In this document: piece by piece, positions 9,293 through 18,712 of the stretch | How positions within the stretch are numbered: position 1 is the first letter of the stretch | Layout of the letters: each line of letters starts with the position of its first letter | Source: JAJDTR01 sp965220415 | GTDB lineage: Bacteria > Poribacteria > WGA-4E > JAJDTR01 | DNA length: 64,000 nt | Reading direction: 5' to 3' | Assembly: GCA_965220415.1 (NCBI GenBank) | Contig: OZ244829.1 | Span: 3,782,001-3,846,000, forward strand | Program-made: the position numbers and the translations under genes | Notes under the pieces: generated by a model | Seen by the model: the letters and a program-made list of their open reading frames with translations, nothing else | Database searches by the model: none | Told to the model about the DNA's origin: nothing

Positions 9293-9558
9293 GGGTGTCC
9301 TCGATTGTTTGATTCAGGAGTTCGGTATGCCTTGTGTAAACCCAATCCATTTTATCACTTCTTCAAGGTCGATCCAAGTGAAAACGCCAAAAATCGGGAG
9401 TTGCTAGAGAAACAGTGACTAGCGGGGATTGGACGGAAGGATGGAAGATGGGAAGAAGAGAGGGGAAGGGACGCGACTATAGTCATTGCAACTAGGAATT
9501 ATACATATAAGATTTACACAGTTCGGTTTGTAGTAGTGCGATTTATTGCACGTCTTCT

Positions 9559-9614
9559 GTAGGAGCGAGTTTTACCCGCGATAAAAGGTCGCGACCTGGA
9601 GATCGCTCCTACAG
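9559..9614. repeat. long GTAGGAGCGA..TCGCTCCTAC hairpin
   Basis: Inverted arms GTAGGAGCGA and TCGCTCCTAC enclose an inner palindrome GGTCGCGACC. This is the fullest copy of the element scattered through the window. The stretch 9293-9707 has no gene and nothing else recognisable. Confidence 0.75.
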
Positions 9615-9707
9615 TTCACCATCCAAGCCCCGATGCAAAGGTAGAGGTGACGATTGTTGACCTCTACAGGCCCGAGATAAGACACAATTATCTCAACGAA
9701 TGGAGTT

Positions 9708-9824
9708 TTAAGGATTGACTAACGTCAAGACAAATTCGAATGTGAGTTTTGCCTGTGTGGAGATGTAGATTTTGAGCAAATACAGATTAATCGCCAGAAT
9801 CCCCAGTCCGACGATGATTGCCAT
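9708..9824 (-). other. 38-codon frame with one membrane segment, overlapping the end of the next gene
   Basis: An ATG at 9824 opens a 38-residue frame that starts MAIIVGLGILAINLYLLKIY and ends at a TAA at 9708. It overlaps the last 13 codons of the 884-residue membrane protein in the +1 frame. The first 20 residues look like a membrane helix. It may be the true C-terminus of the large protein, separated by a one-base frameshift (real or a sequencing error), or a separate overlapping small gene. No ribosome binding site is seen. Confidence 0.4.
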
Positions 9825-12441
9825 CCAATTTGAGCGCATAGAGATGCCTTGTAATTTGGGTAAATTTGTCTTCTCGAATCACCTCTGCGATTCGCGAGTG
9901 TTTCCACCATTCGCCGCCGTTGTAGGGTGTACCTGCCACGAAGTGGGTGCCGTCAACACTGTCCGGATTGACCCACGCCATAAGCGTGAGGTTGGATGCG
10001 ATTCGAAACTCCGGTGATTCCCCGCAATCGACGCCGTTACCGATAATCCCCGGGAATTGGACACATCCCTTTGCGCCGGGTACCGGGGCGCCGTTATCTA
10101 AGGTAAGTTCCGCACGACCAAACAGTTTCCCTTCGTGACTATTACCGGACAGGTCTTTTGTATCTCCATTGAACCGGTAGTAGGCTACCAAGCCATCTGA
10201 TCGGATATCGAATTGATTGCCGGGGTTTACCTTCAGGGAGATTCCCCGGTTCATTATCTCTCGAATCTCCGTTTGTGTCAAAACTCGATGAAATAGCGCA
10301 ACTTCGTCAATCATTCCCCCGAAGGGTTCGCCCATTGTCACATTTGACCGTTCTCCAATCACGAAATGGGGCGTTCGATTAAAAGCGATCTCGCCGTGAT
10401 AGTCGAGTATTACAACGGTTTCAGCGTTCACGTAGGAGATTGCCCGATCGCCACTGTAGGTAAAAGCAAGATGCGTCCATTCGCCGGGTTGAACTTTCCC
10501 CGCGTTGTATTCGTGATTGCGCGAACCCAGGTTAATCCAAGTTGCCATTTGCCCGTTGCGAACGCCAATCTGATGAGCGCCGTAAGGATAAATCCACTCC
10601 CCGATAAATCGTTCCGCCGCTCTCGGGAAATATAGGTAGCGAATGCCGTGTAGGTTCATAGAATCTACCAGGCTTACGGGGGAGACAGGGAGGTAATGCA
10701 AGCGACGCGACAGATTGCTGCCGTAAAGCGGGTAGATGACATCATTTTTTTTCAAACTGTATCCGATGATTTCGTTCTCGGGGACATGATTCAACACCTC
10801 CCGATATGCACTACCCGTAACCCACGGGTAATCGATGTTTGCGTTGACCAACGAGCGTTCCAGCGGCGGGAGCGCCGTAAGGCGTCCCAAATCCTCTTTG
10901 GAAAACACGCCGACATTGAGCACGGCTAGGTAATTGAAGAAACTACACACGATGGCGAGCACCACCAAAGGCGCCTGAACTCGTTTGATTCGCAGACATA
11001 TCAGCAGCGCCCCGAAAGCGATGGCAAAAACCGGGGGGAAGAAATGGAGGAATCGACCGTGCCAGTCATCGACGAATACCCAGCCCAACAGCGACAGCAG
11101 CGATATGACAAAACAGAGAATAATGAACCGTACCCGCCTGACGAACAGCAGTCCGTAGATTACCGCCGAAACACCGCAAGCGAAATTGAACCAGCCCCAG
11201 CCGGTGATGCGGTTCAAGTCGGTATATATGCGGAATTTATCGAGAATCTTGAAGGTTACGAGGTTTCGTGCGTTTTGCCACATGGAGTGAAAACTGAATG
11301 AGGGTTGAGCGGAGGTGCCGGGGTCGGGCGGGGCGCCCGACCCGAAAATCAGGTGTCCGAATAGCTTAAAATCTGCGGGATAGAACGGGTTGTCAAAAAT
11401 TATGTAGTTGCGCACGTACCAGTAAAACGTCAAAACCCCACTGCCCAGAATGAGGCCTGTGTAAAGGAATAAACGACTTGTTGACGAGATGTTCTTCGGA
11501 TGCAGACTGAGAATCACCTTTTTGAACAACCGATGTTTCGCCAGCGCCACAATGCCGAGAAGGATTAAGCCGGGCGCGATAAAGACGGCATACGCCTTGG
11601 TGCCAATCCCGTAACAGAAAGCCATAGCGATGAGCAGGAGGCGTCGTGACAGGGGAAAATTTGAGGAATCGCCCACCCGCAGCAGGTGCACGAGGAGTGC
11701 CATGGCAAACAAATACATCCCCGCAACAGCCATGTCGTTTTTGCAAGAGGTCGCATGGATTGCCACGGAGGGGGTATAAGCGTAGAGCAGCGCGACACCC
11801 GCCGCGAGATGCTTTCCAAAGTTCAGCCCTCGACAGATGGCATACACCGATGTCACGGCGAGTAGATAGCACGAAACGCAGCCGAGTTGAATCAGGAGGT
11901 CGTTGTGCAGGAAAACGACGAACCACGACTCGAACACCTCAAAGGTCGCGGGCCAATAACTCCGAAGGACGGGGGTAGAGATGGCGTGGATGCGTCCCTT
12001 TTGCACCCATTCGGCGACGTTGGGTAGGTGGTAGGTCAGCGTGTCGTGCACATAGGGCGGAGTATAACAGACGTGGAAGGCGATTCGGAGGAGTTGAAGG
12101 ATCGCCGCGGCGGCGAGGAGAACGCCGACCGGAGTGAATCTTGGGCGCTTGAACGACGTGCGAAAGGTGTCAAGGATTGTAACGTAGCGCTCGCGCTGCC
12201 GAGCGGCGTTCAGCCCGATCAGTAGCAATCCGACGAGGCTAACGAGAGTCATCGGCACCGGCGCGAGAAACCCGAAGATTCCAAGGAGAAAGGTAAACAG
12301 CGTAGCGCTGAATATCCACAGGAAACCGAAGATTGGGATATCCAGATGAAGAATGGTTGTCCGTAGGAGACGAAAGAGGTGGATAGTAACTCCGAGGACG
12401 AACAGATTCCCAATCCCCATTTGGATTAGCCGTAACAGCAT
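9787..12441 (-). CDS. polytopic GT-C-like membrane protein fused to a C-terminal LamG domain
   Basis: An 884-residue protein. About the first 550 residues hold a dozen or more hydrophobic segments. The segment YVHDTLTYHLPNVAEWVQKGRI is split here only by function: an Asp early in the first long extracytoplasmic loop and the Y-H-x-P motif resemble GT-C glycosyltransferases of the ArnT/PMT/GT39 kind, which use lipid-linked sugars. Residues ~620-870 form a LamG/concanavalin-like domain, likely outside the membrane (GEWTHLAFTYSG, MIDEVALFHRVLTQTEI, GLVAYYRFNGDTKDLSG). The ATG follows GAGGAATACCG. The last residues (NHRRTGDSGD) look off-frame, see the small frame at 9708-9824. A transferase with a built-in sugar-binding domain is plausible but inferred. 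Confidence 0.72.
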   Translation of the reverse strand: MLLRLIQMGIGNLFVLGVTIHLFRLLRTTILHLDIPIFGFLWIFSATLFTFLLGIFGFLAPVPMTLVSLVGLLLIGLNAARQRERYVTILDTFRTSFKRPRFTPVGVLLAAAAILQLLRIAFHVCYTPPYVHDTLTYHLPNVAEWVQKGRIHAISTPVLRSYWPATFEVFESWFVVFLHNDLLIQLGCVSCYLLAVTSVYAICRGLNFGKHLAAGVALLYAYTPSVAIHATSCKNDMAVAGMYLFAMALLVHLLRVGDSSNFPLSRRLLLIAMAFCYGIGTKAYAVFIAPGLILLGIVALAKHRLFKKVILSLHPKNISSTSRLFLYTGLILGSGVLTFYWYVRNYIIFDNPFYPADFKLFGHLIFGSGAPPDPGTSAQPSFSFHSMWQNARNLVTFKILDKFRIYTDLNRITGWGWFNFACGVSAVIYGLLFVRRVRFIILCFVISLLSLLGWVFVDDWHGRFLHFFPPVFAIAFGALLICLRIKRVQAPLVVLAIVCSFFNYLAVLNVGVFSKEDLGRLTALPPLERSLVNANIDYPWVTGSAYREVLNHVPENEIIGYSLKKNDVIYPLYGSNLSRRLHYLPVSPVSLVDSMNLHGIRYLYFPRAAERFIGEWIYPYGAHQIGVRNGQMATWINLGSRNHEYNAGKVQPGEWTHLAFTYSGDRAISYVNAETVVILDYHGEIAFNRTPHFVIGERSNVTMGEPFGGMIDEVALFHRVLTQTEIREIMNRGISLKVNPGNQFDIRSDGLVAYYRFNGDTKDLSGNSHEGKLFGRAELTLDNGAPVPGAKGCVQFPGIIGNGVDCGESPEFRIASNLTLMAWVNPDSVDGTHFVAGTPYNGGEWWKHSRIAEVIREDKFTQITRHLYALKLDGNHRRTGDSGD

Positions 12442-12506
12442 TCGGTATTCCTCAAAGGCACGATTTCGTTTCCTCCATAACGAGCGATTTTATTCTTGGC
12501 TCAAGC

Positions 12507-12534
12507 GTAGGGAATAACGATCGTTATTCCCTAC
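12507..12534. repeat. GTAGGG-AATAACGATCGTTATT-CCCTAC palindrome
   Basis: A perfect 28-base palindrome centred on CGATCG, lying in the 134-base gap between two minus-strand genes. The same core recurs at 32115-32140 and, with a different stem, at 7974-8000. It could form a cruciform or an RNA hairpin and may act as a terminator for the gene at 12576, although no T-run follows. Confidence 0.75.
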
Positions 12535-12575
12535 AACAGAAAACCATGATTTCGCATTTTTGCGTATGCCCGATT

Positions 12576-13400
12576 TTACAGATTTTGCAAATGGGTGATG
12601 GGTCCCGTATTTCCGAATCCCAACTCAATGGCTCGATCCATCATCTTTTGCCGGCGCGGCGTAGCGGTGCGCAGGAGACTCTCGCTGTAGAACCTACCCC
12701 AATGATTCGTCTCGCCACGGAGAAAATCCATCAACCAATCGAAGTGTTCTTGGTTCTTTTCGACGGTTGTATTCTGGACCGCATTGAAGTAGATAACGCG
12801 GCGCCCGGGGTTGTCGCTCAGCGCGGCGTGATGCGTCTTGTGATTCATGAAGATGACATCCCCAGGTTCGGTGCAGATTCGGTAATGTCCCGGAAGCTCC
12901 TCGGGTTTTACGCCAATGGTGCCGATGGTTTCATTGAGCGCCTGGCGGTATTCCATGAAATGGCTGCCCGGAATGACGCTGAGGCATCCGTCATCGGGAC
13001 CGAGTGGGTCTAGATAGATGGCGACTTTCATGCTGAAGAAGCCTTCGGGACCGTAAGCGTCGTGATGCCACCGTGTGCCGCCGGCATGGATGACGCCTTC
13101 GCTTACGGTAAGGATGAAATCATCCCCGAGCAGGGTTGCGAGGACATTAACAAATCGCTCATCGTCAAGTAGAGGATAAAAAGCGTCCGGATCATAGTCG
13201 AAAAAGGGAATAATCTGTTCTCTTCTGGCGGAATTGCCTCCTTCGTCCTGACGCAGTTCCGGATCATTCTCTCCGCCGCGCGCTTTCGTCATTGCCGCGT
13301 CAAAGGCGTCGGAAAGCACCCGCATTTCGTCGGGAGACAGCAGTTGTTTCCATAGAAAGAACCCTAAGGTCTCAAAATGCCTGATTTGTTCCTCTGTCAT
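12576..13400 (-). CDS. PhyH-family Fe(II)/2-oxoglutarate oxygenase
   Basis: A 274-residue protein of the PhyH superfamily, of a different subfamily from the 235-residue type. The metal site is intact: His112-His-Asp114 in RWHHDAYG and a distal His at 190 or 191 in KTHHAALSDNPGRR, with Arg200/201 downstream. VIPGSHFMEYR and PGDVIFMNH are typical PhyH strands. The ATG at 13400 is preceded by GGAGG at 7 bases. The gene sits between the large LamG membrane protein and a putative glycosidase, all on the same strand but with gaps over 100 bases, so co-transcription is uncertain. The substrate is unknown. Confidence 0.87.
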   Translation of the reverse strand: MTEEQIRHFETLGFFLWKQLLSPDEMRVLSDAFDAAMTKARGGENDPELRQDEGGNSARREQIIPFFDYDPDAFYPLLDDERFVNVLATLLGDDFILTVSEGVIHAGGTRWHHDAYGPEGFFSMKVAIYLDPLGPDDGCLSVIPGSHFMEYRQALNETIGTIGVKPEELPGHYRICTEPGDVIFMNHKTHHAALSDNPGRRVIYFNAVQNTTVEKNQEHFDWLMDFLRGETNHWGRFYSESLLRTATPRRQKMMDRAIELGFGNTGPITHLQNL

Positions 13401-13509
13401 GGTTTGACCTCCATAGTCATCTTGGTTTCGAGTTGGTCATTGGACGCGGTACAGTTTAACCGATGGATTCAGGACCAGTGTGAGGCTCGCGGCACACCGA
13501 CGAATAACC

Positions 13510-15591
13510 TTAACCGTTAATTAACTCGGGGCAATCGCATGTGCCGAGCCAGTCCAAAAGCCTCGGAATCTCATGCTGTGCGACTCGGGCGCCTAGATAG
13601 ATGATATTCCTTGCCCGCCAAATGCAGGTATTGCCGCCATGCGTTCCGAGCGTTTGAGCAGTGGGAGCGACCTCCGCACAGCGTGTATATAGGCATTGCA
13701 GGGACGTGCCGTCGGACAGTGCGACTTCCCCTCCAACTTCGACATCGCTTGCAGAACGCACACCGGTTATCGTCTCGTTGGAAGTGAGTGTTTCACAGTC
13801 GGATGCGAGCAGTATGCACTTTGAGGGCAATTCAGTCAACCGATCCCAGCATTCCACTTTTCGGGGAAGAGCGGAAATCAGTAGAACGTAGCGGGCAGCT
13901 TCATCCCAGTCAAGCTCCTCAAGAGATCGAACCTCAATCGGGTCGTAATGCGTCCCGTAACGTACGGAAATGTTGTCGAGAATCCCCGCAAAGAACCGGT
14001 CAAGGCAGTCATCTTGACCGAACCCGTTCAGGCTCCACACGTGATAGTCGCGGAGTGCGGCGACTCGAGCCTCTATGCGCCGCGGGGTACGCCTCTGAAA
14101 TTGCATGTTGAGTTCGCGGGATAGCTCCCAAGAGTCTACGTTTCCGTGGGGGAAGGTGGCATCCGTGCCCACCGGAGGTCTCTCGGTGCTGCCGTAGCCC
14201 AAGTACATTATCCGCGTCGGCTCTTGTGCGGTGTGTTGTTCATAAATTCGATTGAGATGAGCCGGGGACGGATGCCGTCCCTCATGCCCTTGCATCCACG
14301 GCATCAACTCTTTTCCGTGTCTGCGCGCCAGCCCGGCGACATATCCCATATCACCGGGAATGCTGCCGTCGTTAAACCCGCGGTCGGACGCCGGGTACGG
14401 GTCAGCGGACACGATGTCGATCTCGCGTGCCGACATATCGAGCGACATACCGCCGTGATCGTTCCCTACATAGAAACTGTTGCATCGCGTCAAATTTCGG
14501 TAGGTTCTCAAAGCGCTCAACCCCTCTTCGCAGCTTGCCTCCTTTGCAACGCGCAGCAAGCAGGCACATGCATCGTGGAGAGACCACATCCAGTCGGCAT
14601 AGGCGCGCTCGCCGAACGCCTCCCGATACGTCCAGTGGCGAGGATAAGTGTCGTCTCGATTCAAGCGCTCAAACGCGGCAATGGCATCGTCCGAATAATC
14701 CCACAGCGGCATGGACTGGGCTGGATTCGCGGGACCGTTGGGCACGGTTTGCAGGAAGTCCTCATCTCCGAGCCGAATCCCCATAACGACATCGCTCGGA
14801 AACGTACCGCCGTTCGCTCCGGTCCATCGCGCAATCTCGTGCTTGATTTGGGCGCGAAATCCGTCAGCGGTACTGGTGGCATGGGGACTCGCCGTATTGC
14901 CGAAGTAGTTCGCGGGTTGAGGCTGTTCGCAGATGGGACCGCGCATGCGCCAATAGACCGCCAGCATTACGTTGTCCAGATCGCCACGCACCCCGGTGAG
15001 GTCGAACTCCATGAGGTAGGTGTGTTCGTCGCGGGGTTCAATGGTGGCTGGGAGAATGAGCAAGTGTTGCGCCCCGTCGTAATCCTTCTCCTTGACGATG
15101 ACTTCGGCATGGTGCGGCGGTAGTAGCTCCGCGAAATAGCTGCCGTTCCCCAACGTCCAATCGGCGCCGAAGATTGGTTTCTCAATCGCAATCTCGTGTC
15201 GTTGGGGCGTGAAGGAAAACCGATGCCAGTCGATTGCCTCACCTTCGTAGGCGCCGCCGATCATGACGCTCGGTGTCGGCGTAGTGCCGTGGGAGGCGAT
15301 GCGATCCGCGCGCAACGTAATGTTCTCAACGGTGAACGCCAACTGTAAGCCGTGCCTTCGCGCGCATTCCAACGCCTGCGCGGGTTCGATTTCGTCGCCT
15401 ACCCAGATAGCGGGATAGGTGTTTATCTCGACGCCTTGGATCCCGTGGGCTTTCATATCGCGGAAGTCTTCGTCCACGCCGTTGACGACATTCACATAAG
15501 TCATCCACACGGCGGCTTCACGCGACGAGGGATTTCTATCGGAATTAGCTATCGCCCTCGCTATCCACTCGGTTGATCGCTCATTATTCAT
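13510..15591 (-). CDS. putative TIM-barrel glycoside hydrolase (GH42-like), N-terminus uncertain
   Basis: A 693-residue soluble protein that I recognise only loosely. GIQGVEINTYPAIWVGDE near the start, DIVSADPYPASDRGF in the middle and KELMPWMQGHEG look like strands of a beta-glycosidase TIM barrel. The last ~150 residues resemble the alpha/beta domain that follows GH42-type barrels. No catalytic Glu pair can be named safely. The first ~25 residues (MNNERSTEWIARA..) are encoded by a copy of dispersed repeat A, so the real start may be the GTG or ATG near 15504-15510, or the true N-terminus was lost by repeat insertion. It is followed by no gene for 109 bases. Its link to sugar use is inferred from the neighbours. 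Confidence 0.6.
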   Translation of the reverse strand: MNNERSTEWIARAIANSDRNPSSREAAVWMTYVNVVNGVDEDFRDMKAHGIQGVEINTYPAIWVGDEIEPAQALECARRHGLQLAFTVENITLRADRIASHGTTPTPSVMIGGAYEGEAIDWHRFSFTPQRHEIAIEKPIFGADWTLGNGSYFAELLPPHHAEVIVKEKDYDGAQHLLILPATIEPRDEHTYLMEFDLTGVRGDLDNVMLAVYWRMRGPICEQPQPANYFGNTASPHATSTADGFRAQIKHEIARWTGANGGTFPSDVVMGIRLGDEDFLQTVPNGPANPAQSMPLWDYSDDAIAAFERLNRDDTYPRHWTYREAFGERAYADWMWSLHDACACLLRVAKEASCEEGLSALRTYRNLTRCNSFYVGNDHGGMSLDMSAREIDIVSADPYPASDRGFNDGSIPGDMGYVAGLARRHGKELMPWMQGHEGRHPSPAHLNRIYEQHTAQEPTRIMYLGYGSTERPPVGTDATFPHGNVDSWELSRELNMQFQRRTPRRIEARVAALRDYHVWSLNGFGQDDCLDRFFAGILDNISVRYGTHYDPIEVRSLEELDWDEAARYVLLISALPRKVECWDRLTELPSKCILLASDCETLTSNETITGVRSASDVEVGGEVALSDGTSLQCLYTRCAEVAPTAQTLGTHGGNTCIWRARNIIYLGARVAQHEIPRLLDWLGTCDCPELING

Positions 15592-15601
15592 TCGTTTGAT
15601 T
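15528..15601 (+). repeat. dispersed repeat family A copy overlapping a gene start
   Basis: GGGATTTCTATCGGAATTAG, then CTATCGCCCTCGCTATCCAC, TCGGTTGATC and a second half unit TTATTCATTCGTTTGATT. It covers the first ~20 codons of the minus-strand gene at 13510. Downstream, 15626-15680 holds TGTCTGAATCACGGATTTTC and related text, another common intergenic repeat, and 15725-15775 holds AACAGATTGTGGTAC, repeated near 40.3 kb. Confidence 0.65.
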
Positions 15602-15855
15602 CTGCCGTTTATGGAGTGTTTTGGTGATTGTCTGAATCACGGATTTTCACTGATTAAACGGATTCCACGGATTATACGACTCACGAGCACCAGCAGGTCG
15701 CGATTCGGAAATGGAATCTCAATGGTCGTACAGAGGCGATCACAATCTAACAGATTGTGGTACGGAAATCTATGATCTCACTTGATCGTGGCTGCTATTT
15801 TACCAGACGCTCGAAAACACGCAATTCCCGGCAACGCGAGTATAACACGCGCAAC

Positions 15856-16644
15856 TCAGGATTGCGCGCGTAGAAATTCAATGCTCGATTGAATTCCCTC
15901 TTCAAGGTTGGCTTTGCGGTACACTTTGACAGACGCAAATCTCCCGTACTTCACCGATTTGAGCGCGTCCAATACGGATTTGAAATTGATGCGACCAGCC
16001 CCGAGCAAGCCCGCGTTACTCTCGCACAGGTGCACATGTCCCAACGACTCGCCACACCGGTAAATTGGCTCCGTCAGGGAAGTTTCTTCGATATTCATGT
16101 GGATCGTGTCCAGCATCGGTTTGAATACCGGCACGTCAATCTCGGCAATTAAGTGTTGCACCTCGGCGAGCGAATTATTGAATCCGACTTGGAGATGATT
16201 CACCGGTTCGATGACGAACTCGACACCCACATCCAAAGCGGCAAGTCCAACTTCGCGAAGGCAGGCAACGATGCGTTGATTTGCCGCGACAGGATCCGCT
16301 TCATCACTGCGCAGCCCCTGTAGGAGACCGACAACCAGAATCGCGCTAAACCGACTCGCCACATCCAGATAGCTCTTCAGGCGTTCCACCGTGCGTTTTC
16401 GGATGTCTGAATCCGGCGAACTCAAGCACAGTCCCTCGTCGTAAGCCGCACCGGTCAACAGCGCGGGGACAACCAAGCCGTTAGCAGTTACGGTGTCTTC
16501 GAGTTCATCCAAGCGGTTGAGCACGTCGGGCGTCAGATTCAGTTCAACGCCGGAATATCCGCAGTCTCTCAGGAGAGCAAAGGTGGATTGGACATCCCGC
16601 TCTATTTCCGAGAAGTCGATTATGATGTAGCTGTAGCGAAACAT
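15856..16644 (-). CDS. sugar phosphate isomerase/epimerase family protein (xylose isomerase-like TIM barrel)
   Basis: A 262-residue protein of the AP-endonuclease-2/xylose isomerase-like TIM-barrel family. The expected divalent-metal ligands are visible in order: Glu in EFVIEPVNH, Asp and His in MLDTIHMNIEE, and Glu in HVHLCESNAG. The N-terminal MFRYSYIIIDF and SGVELNLTPD are the first two barrel strands. The length is typical. Such proteins isomerise or epimerise ketoses, inositols or sugar acids; which one cannot be told. It lies 264 bases upstream of the putative glycosidase, on the same strand, so joint sugar metabolism is plausible. No clear ribosome binding site precedes the ATG. Confidence 0.83.
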   Translation of the reverse strand: MFRYSYIIIDFSEIERDVQSTFALLRDCGYSGVELNLTPDVLNRLDELEDTVTANGLVVPALLTGAAYDEGLCLSSPDSDIRKRTVERLKSYLDVASRFSAILVVGLLQGLRSDEADPVAANQRIVACLREVGLAALDVGVEFVIEPVNHLQVGFNNSLAEVQHLIAEIDVPVFKPMLDTIHMNIEETSLTEPIYRCGESLGHVHLCESNAGLLGAGRINFKSVLDALKSVKYGRFASVKVYRKANLEEGIQSSIEFLRAQS

Positions 16645-16672
16645 GGTAAGTGTTTAGTGGCTAGTGATTAGT

Positions 16673-16785
16673 GGATCTCTAGCGCACTCATTATTCATTT
16701 GCTTGCTGGTCAGTAAAACTCCCAGAGGCATGCACGGGCAATGAAGAGGGATCTCTATCGCATTCGTTATTCACTCATTTGATCC
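16673..16785 (+). repeat. two dispersed repeat family A copies
   Basis: GGATCTCTAGCGCACTCATT plus ATTCATTTGCTT, and again GGGATCTCTATCGCATTCGT plus TATTCACTCATTTGATCC. The gene-free stretch 16645-17357 otherwise holds only the hairpins listed next and A/T-rich text with no recognisable gene. Confidence 0.65.
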
Positions 16786-17108
16786 TACTACAAACCGGAA
16801 TATTGAGCATCCACACGAAATCCGCCTAGAAAATGGGAAAAAAGCAGTCTAGATTCACAGTGTTCGGCTCCAGAATCCAAGGCACAAAACAGTTGCGGAA
16901 CATGAGGGGATTTCTCTTTTGCGACAAGCGTCGGCTATACAGTGCCGCGCATTATATATCTTCCCTCATAGGCAGTCAAGAAAAAGTCATGGAAGAATCA
17001 GAACAATAACATCTAAAATCCTTTGATTGTGTTACGTTTCTTTCGCCCCGAACTCGTCCTGTTACTATTCAATCAGTCGATCTTTTAGCAAACGTAGAAT
17101 CACAGTTT

Positions 17109-17212
17109 GTAGGGGCGAACCCCTGTGTTCGCCCGATTGCAACGGAAAATTTCTTCGTTGACTACTGAGATTGCCTGCTGTCAGACGGGACGGCACAGGG
17201 GCCGTCCCCTAC
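17109..17212. repeat. two hairpins of the GTAGG/CCTAC class
   Basis: At 17109-17134 GTAGGGGCGAAC is followed by GTTCGCCC. At 17187-17212 GGGACGGC is followed by GCCGTCCCCTAC. The stems differ entirely, but each carries GTAGGG at its left or CCCTAC at its right end. They lie between divergent genes, upstream of the M24 peptidase at 17358. Confidence 0.65.
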
Positions 17213-17357
17213 AATCAGATGTGGTTGCGCTGAGTATTCAAGGATTCGACATTGAAAGATTGACGGAAGTATGAGATAATCCCTGCCGTACGAACACTGG
17301 GGCACGATCCTTGAACGCCCACAACTCAAAAATATCAAATGTGAACGGAGTAAAATT

Positions 17358-18605
17358 ATGCTCTTTAACAAAACTCGTGCGATGGCGTATATGGAGCGTT
17401 GCGGGGTGGACGTACTGGTTGCCACCTCACCTGTGAATATCACCTACTTTTCGGGTTACTACTGCTGGATTGATCCACTGTTCAGGGAGTATATGATGGC
17501 GCCGGGGGCGTCAAGTGAGATACCTCAGAAATTTGCGGTATTCCCGCTTGAAGGCGAGCCTGCGCTCGTCGTGGGACCGGATTTCGCGACGAATGCGGCG
17601 GATTTGTGGGTGCGTGACCTGCATATCGCGGGAAGTCCGGTGATAGACACCTCGTTGACGCCGGAGACGTTGCCCGCGGATGACCAGCGTCTTCTTGATC
17701 TGCTCCAGTCGCCGCATCGCAACCCCAAACCGACCGATGCACTTATGAGCATCCTGAAGGCGCGAGGTTTGACCGAGGCGCGAATCGGAATGGAGATGGA
17801 TGGGCTGGCGCCCTCCGCAAAGGCGGAGATTAGCGACGCGTTGCCCAAGGCGGCGATCATGGATTGCTCGGATCTGATTCGGCTGATTCGGATGGTAAAA
17901 ACGGAGGAGGAGTTATCTCGACTTACCCGCGCCGCAGAAATCAGCGAAGAGGCGGGGATGGAGAGCCTAGCGTTGGCGAGAACCGGGAAGACGATGGCGC
18001 ACGTCATCCAACACTACCGGGAGCGGATTGCCGGGGACGGCGCCGATCTAGATCACTTCATGTTCGGCGTGAACGGTTTGGGTTTCGCCTTGGAGCGGGA
18101 TTATGTGTTGAGGGATGACGACATGCTATACGTGGACTGGGGTTGCATCTATCAGCACTATTTCTCGGACACGGGTACGACGCTGGCAATCGGAGAACCG
18201 TCGGCAGTTTTACGCGACAAACATGCCGCCTTGCGCGAATGTGTCGTTCAAGCAGTGGATGTTGTGCGACCCGGCGTGAAATCGTCGGAGGTGCGAGCCG
18301 TCATGTGGGATACACTCAATGCACGCGGGATTATAGCGACATTCCCGCATGGGCACGGCATGGGGCTGGAGGTGCGCGACTACCCGATTATCGTCGCCGA
18401 CAACGGGCTGCGCATCAACGATGATTGTGTGGATGCGGCATCGGATCTCCCGTTCGAGGAGAACATGGTCATCAATCTGGAGGCGATGACGTTTATGCCG
18501 GGTGTTGCCTCGCCGCACATTGAACAGACGTTCATCGTTACCACGGATGGTTGCCAGCCAATCTGCCCGCAGGATCGGTCGGGTCCGGTGCGGCCGGAGG
18601 AGTAG
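17358..18605 (+). CDS. M24 family metallopeptidase (Xaa-Pro aminopeptidase-like)
   Basis: A 415-residue protein with the usual two-domain layout: a creatinase-like N-terminal domain (to ~residue 165) and a pita-bread catalytic domain. All five metal ligands can be seen: Asp in YVDWG, Asp in SDTGTT, His in FPHGHGMG, Glu in INLEAM and Glu in HIEQTF. It cleaves N-terminal residues before proline or is a related creatinase/prolidase; the N-terminal domain does not tell which. No signal peptide, so cytoplasmic. The ATG follows GGAGTAAAATT. It stands alone on the plus strand with about 700 bases of repeats upstream. A second, diverged M24 enzyme lies at 23739. Confidence 0.88.
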   Translation: MLFNKTRAMAYMERCGVDVLVATSPVNITYFSGYYCWIDPLFREYMMAPGASSEIPQKFAVFPLEGEPALVVGPDFATNAADLWVRDLHIAGSPVIDTSLTPETLPADDQRLLDLLQSPHRNPKPTDALMSILKARGLTEARIGMEMDGLAPSAKAEISDALPKAAIMDCSDLIRLIRMVKTEEELSRLTRAAEISEEAGMESLALARTGKTMAHVIQHYRERIAGDGADLDHFMFGVNGLGFALERDYVLRDDDMLYVDWGCIYQHYFSDTGTTLAIGEPSAVLRDKHAALRECVVQAVDVVRPGVKSSEVRAVMWDTLNARGIIATFPHGHGMGLEVRDYPIIVADNGLRINDDCVDAASDLPFEENMVINLEAMTFMPGVASPHIEQTFIVTTDGCQPICPQDRSGPVRPEE

Positions 18606-18616
18606 GAGCGGTTCCA

Positions 18617-18700
18617 AGCGCGGGGCAAGATGCTCGCTTACGGGGTTTGGCGTAAATGGAAAGCGCTATATGCACTGTTATTCAAGCGAAGTGATATGAA
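18617..18700 (+). repeat. GCGGGGCAAGATGC / TATATGCACTGTTATTC repeat
   Basis: GCGGGGCAAGATGCTCGC, TTACGGGGTTTGGCGTAA and GCTATATGCACTGTTATTCA match the right two thirds of the element at 27565-27726. The left end is missing here, next to the end of the peptidase gene, so this looks like a truncated copy. A short piece also occurs at about 44713. Confidence 0.65.
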
Positions 18701-18712
18701 TAGTAAAAAAAA

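Noticed and set aside
12546..13013. 155-codon plus-strand frame
   Set aside because: Antisense to the PhyH gene at 12576, whose motifs are clear.
14146..15123. 325-codon open frame on the plus strand
   Set aside because: It lies fully antisense to the putative glycosidase at 13510, has no family motif and no ribosome binding site.
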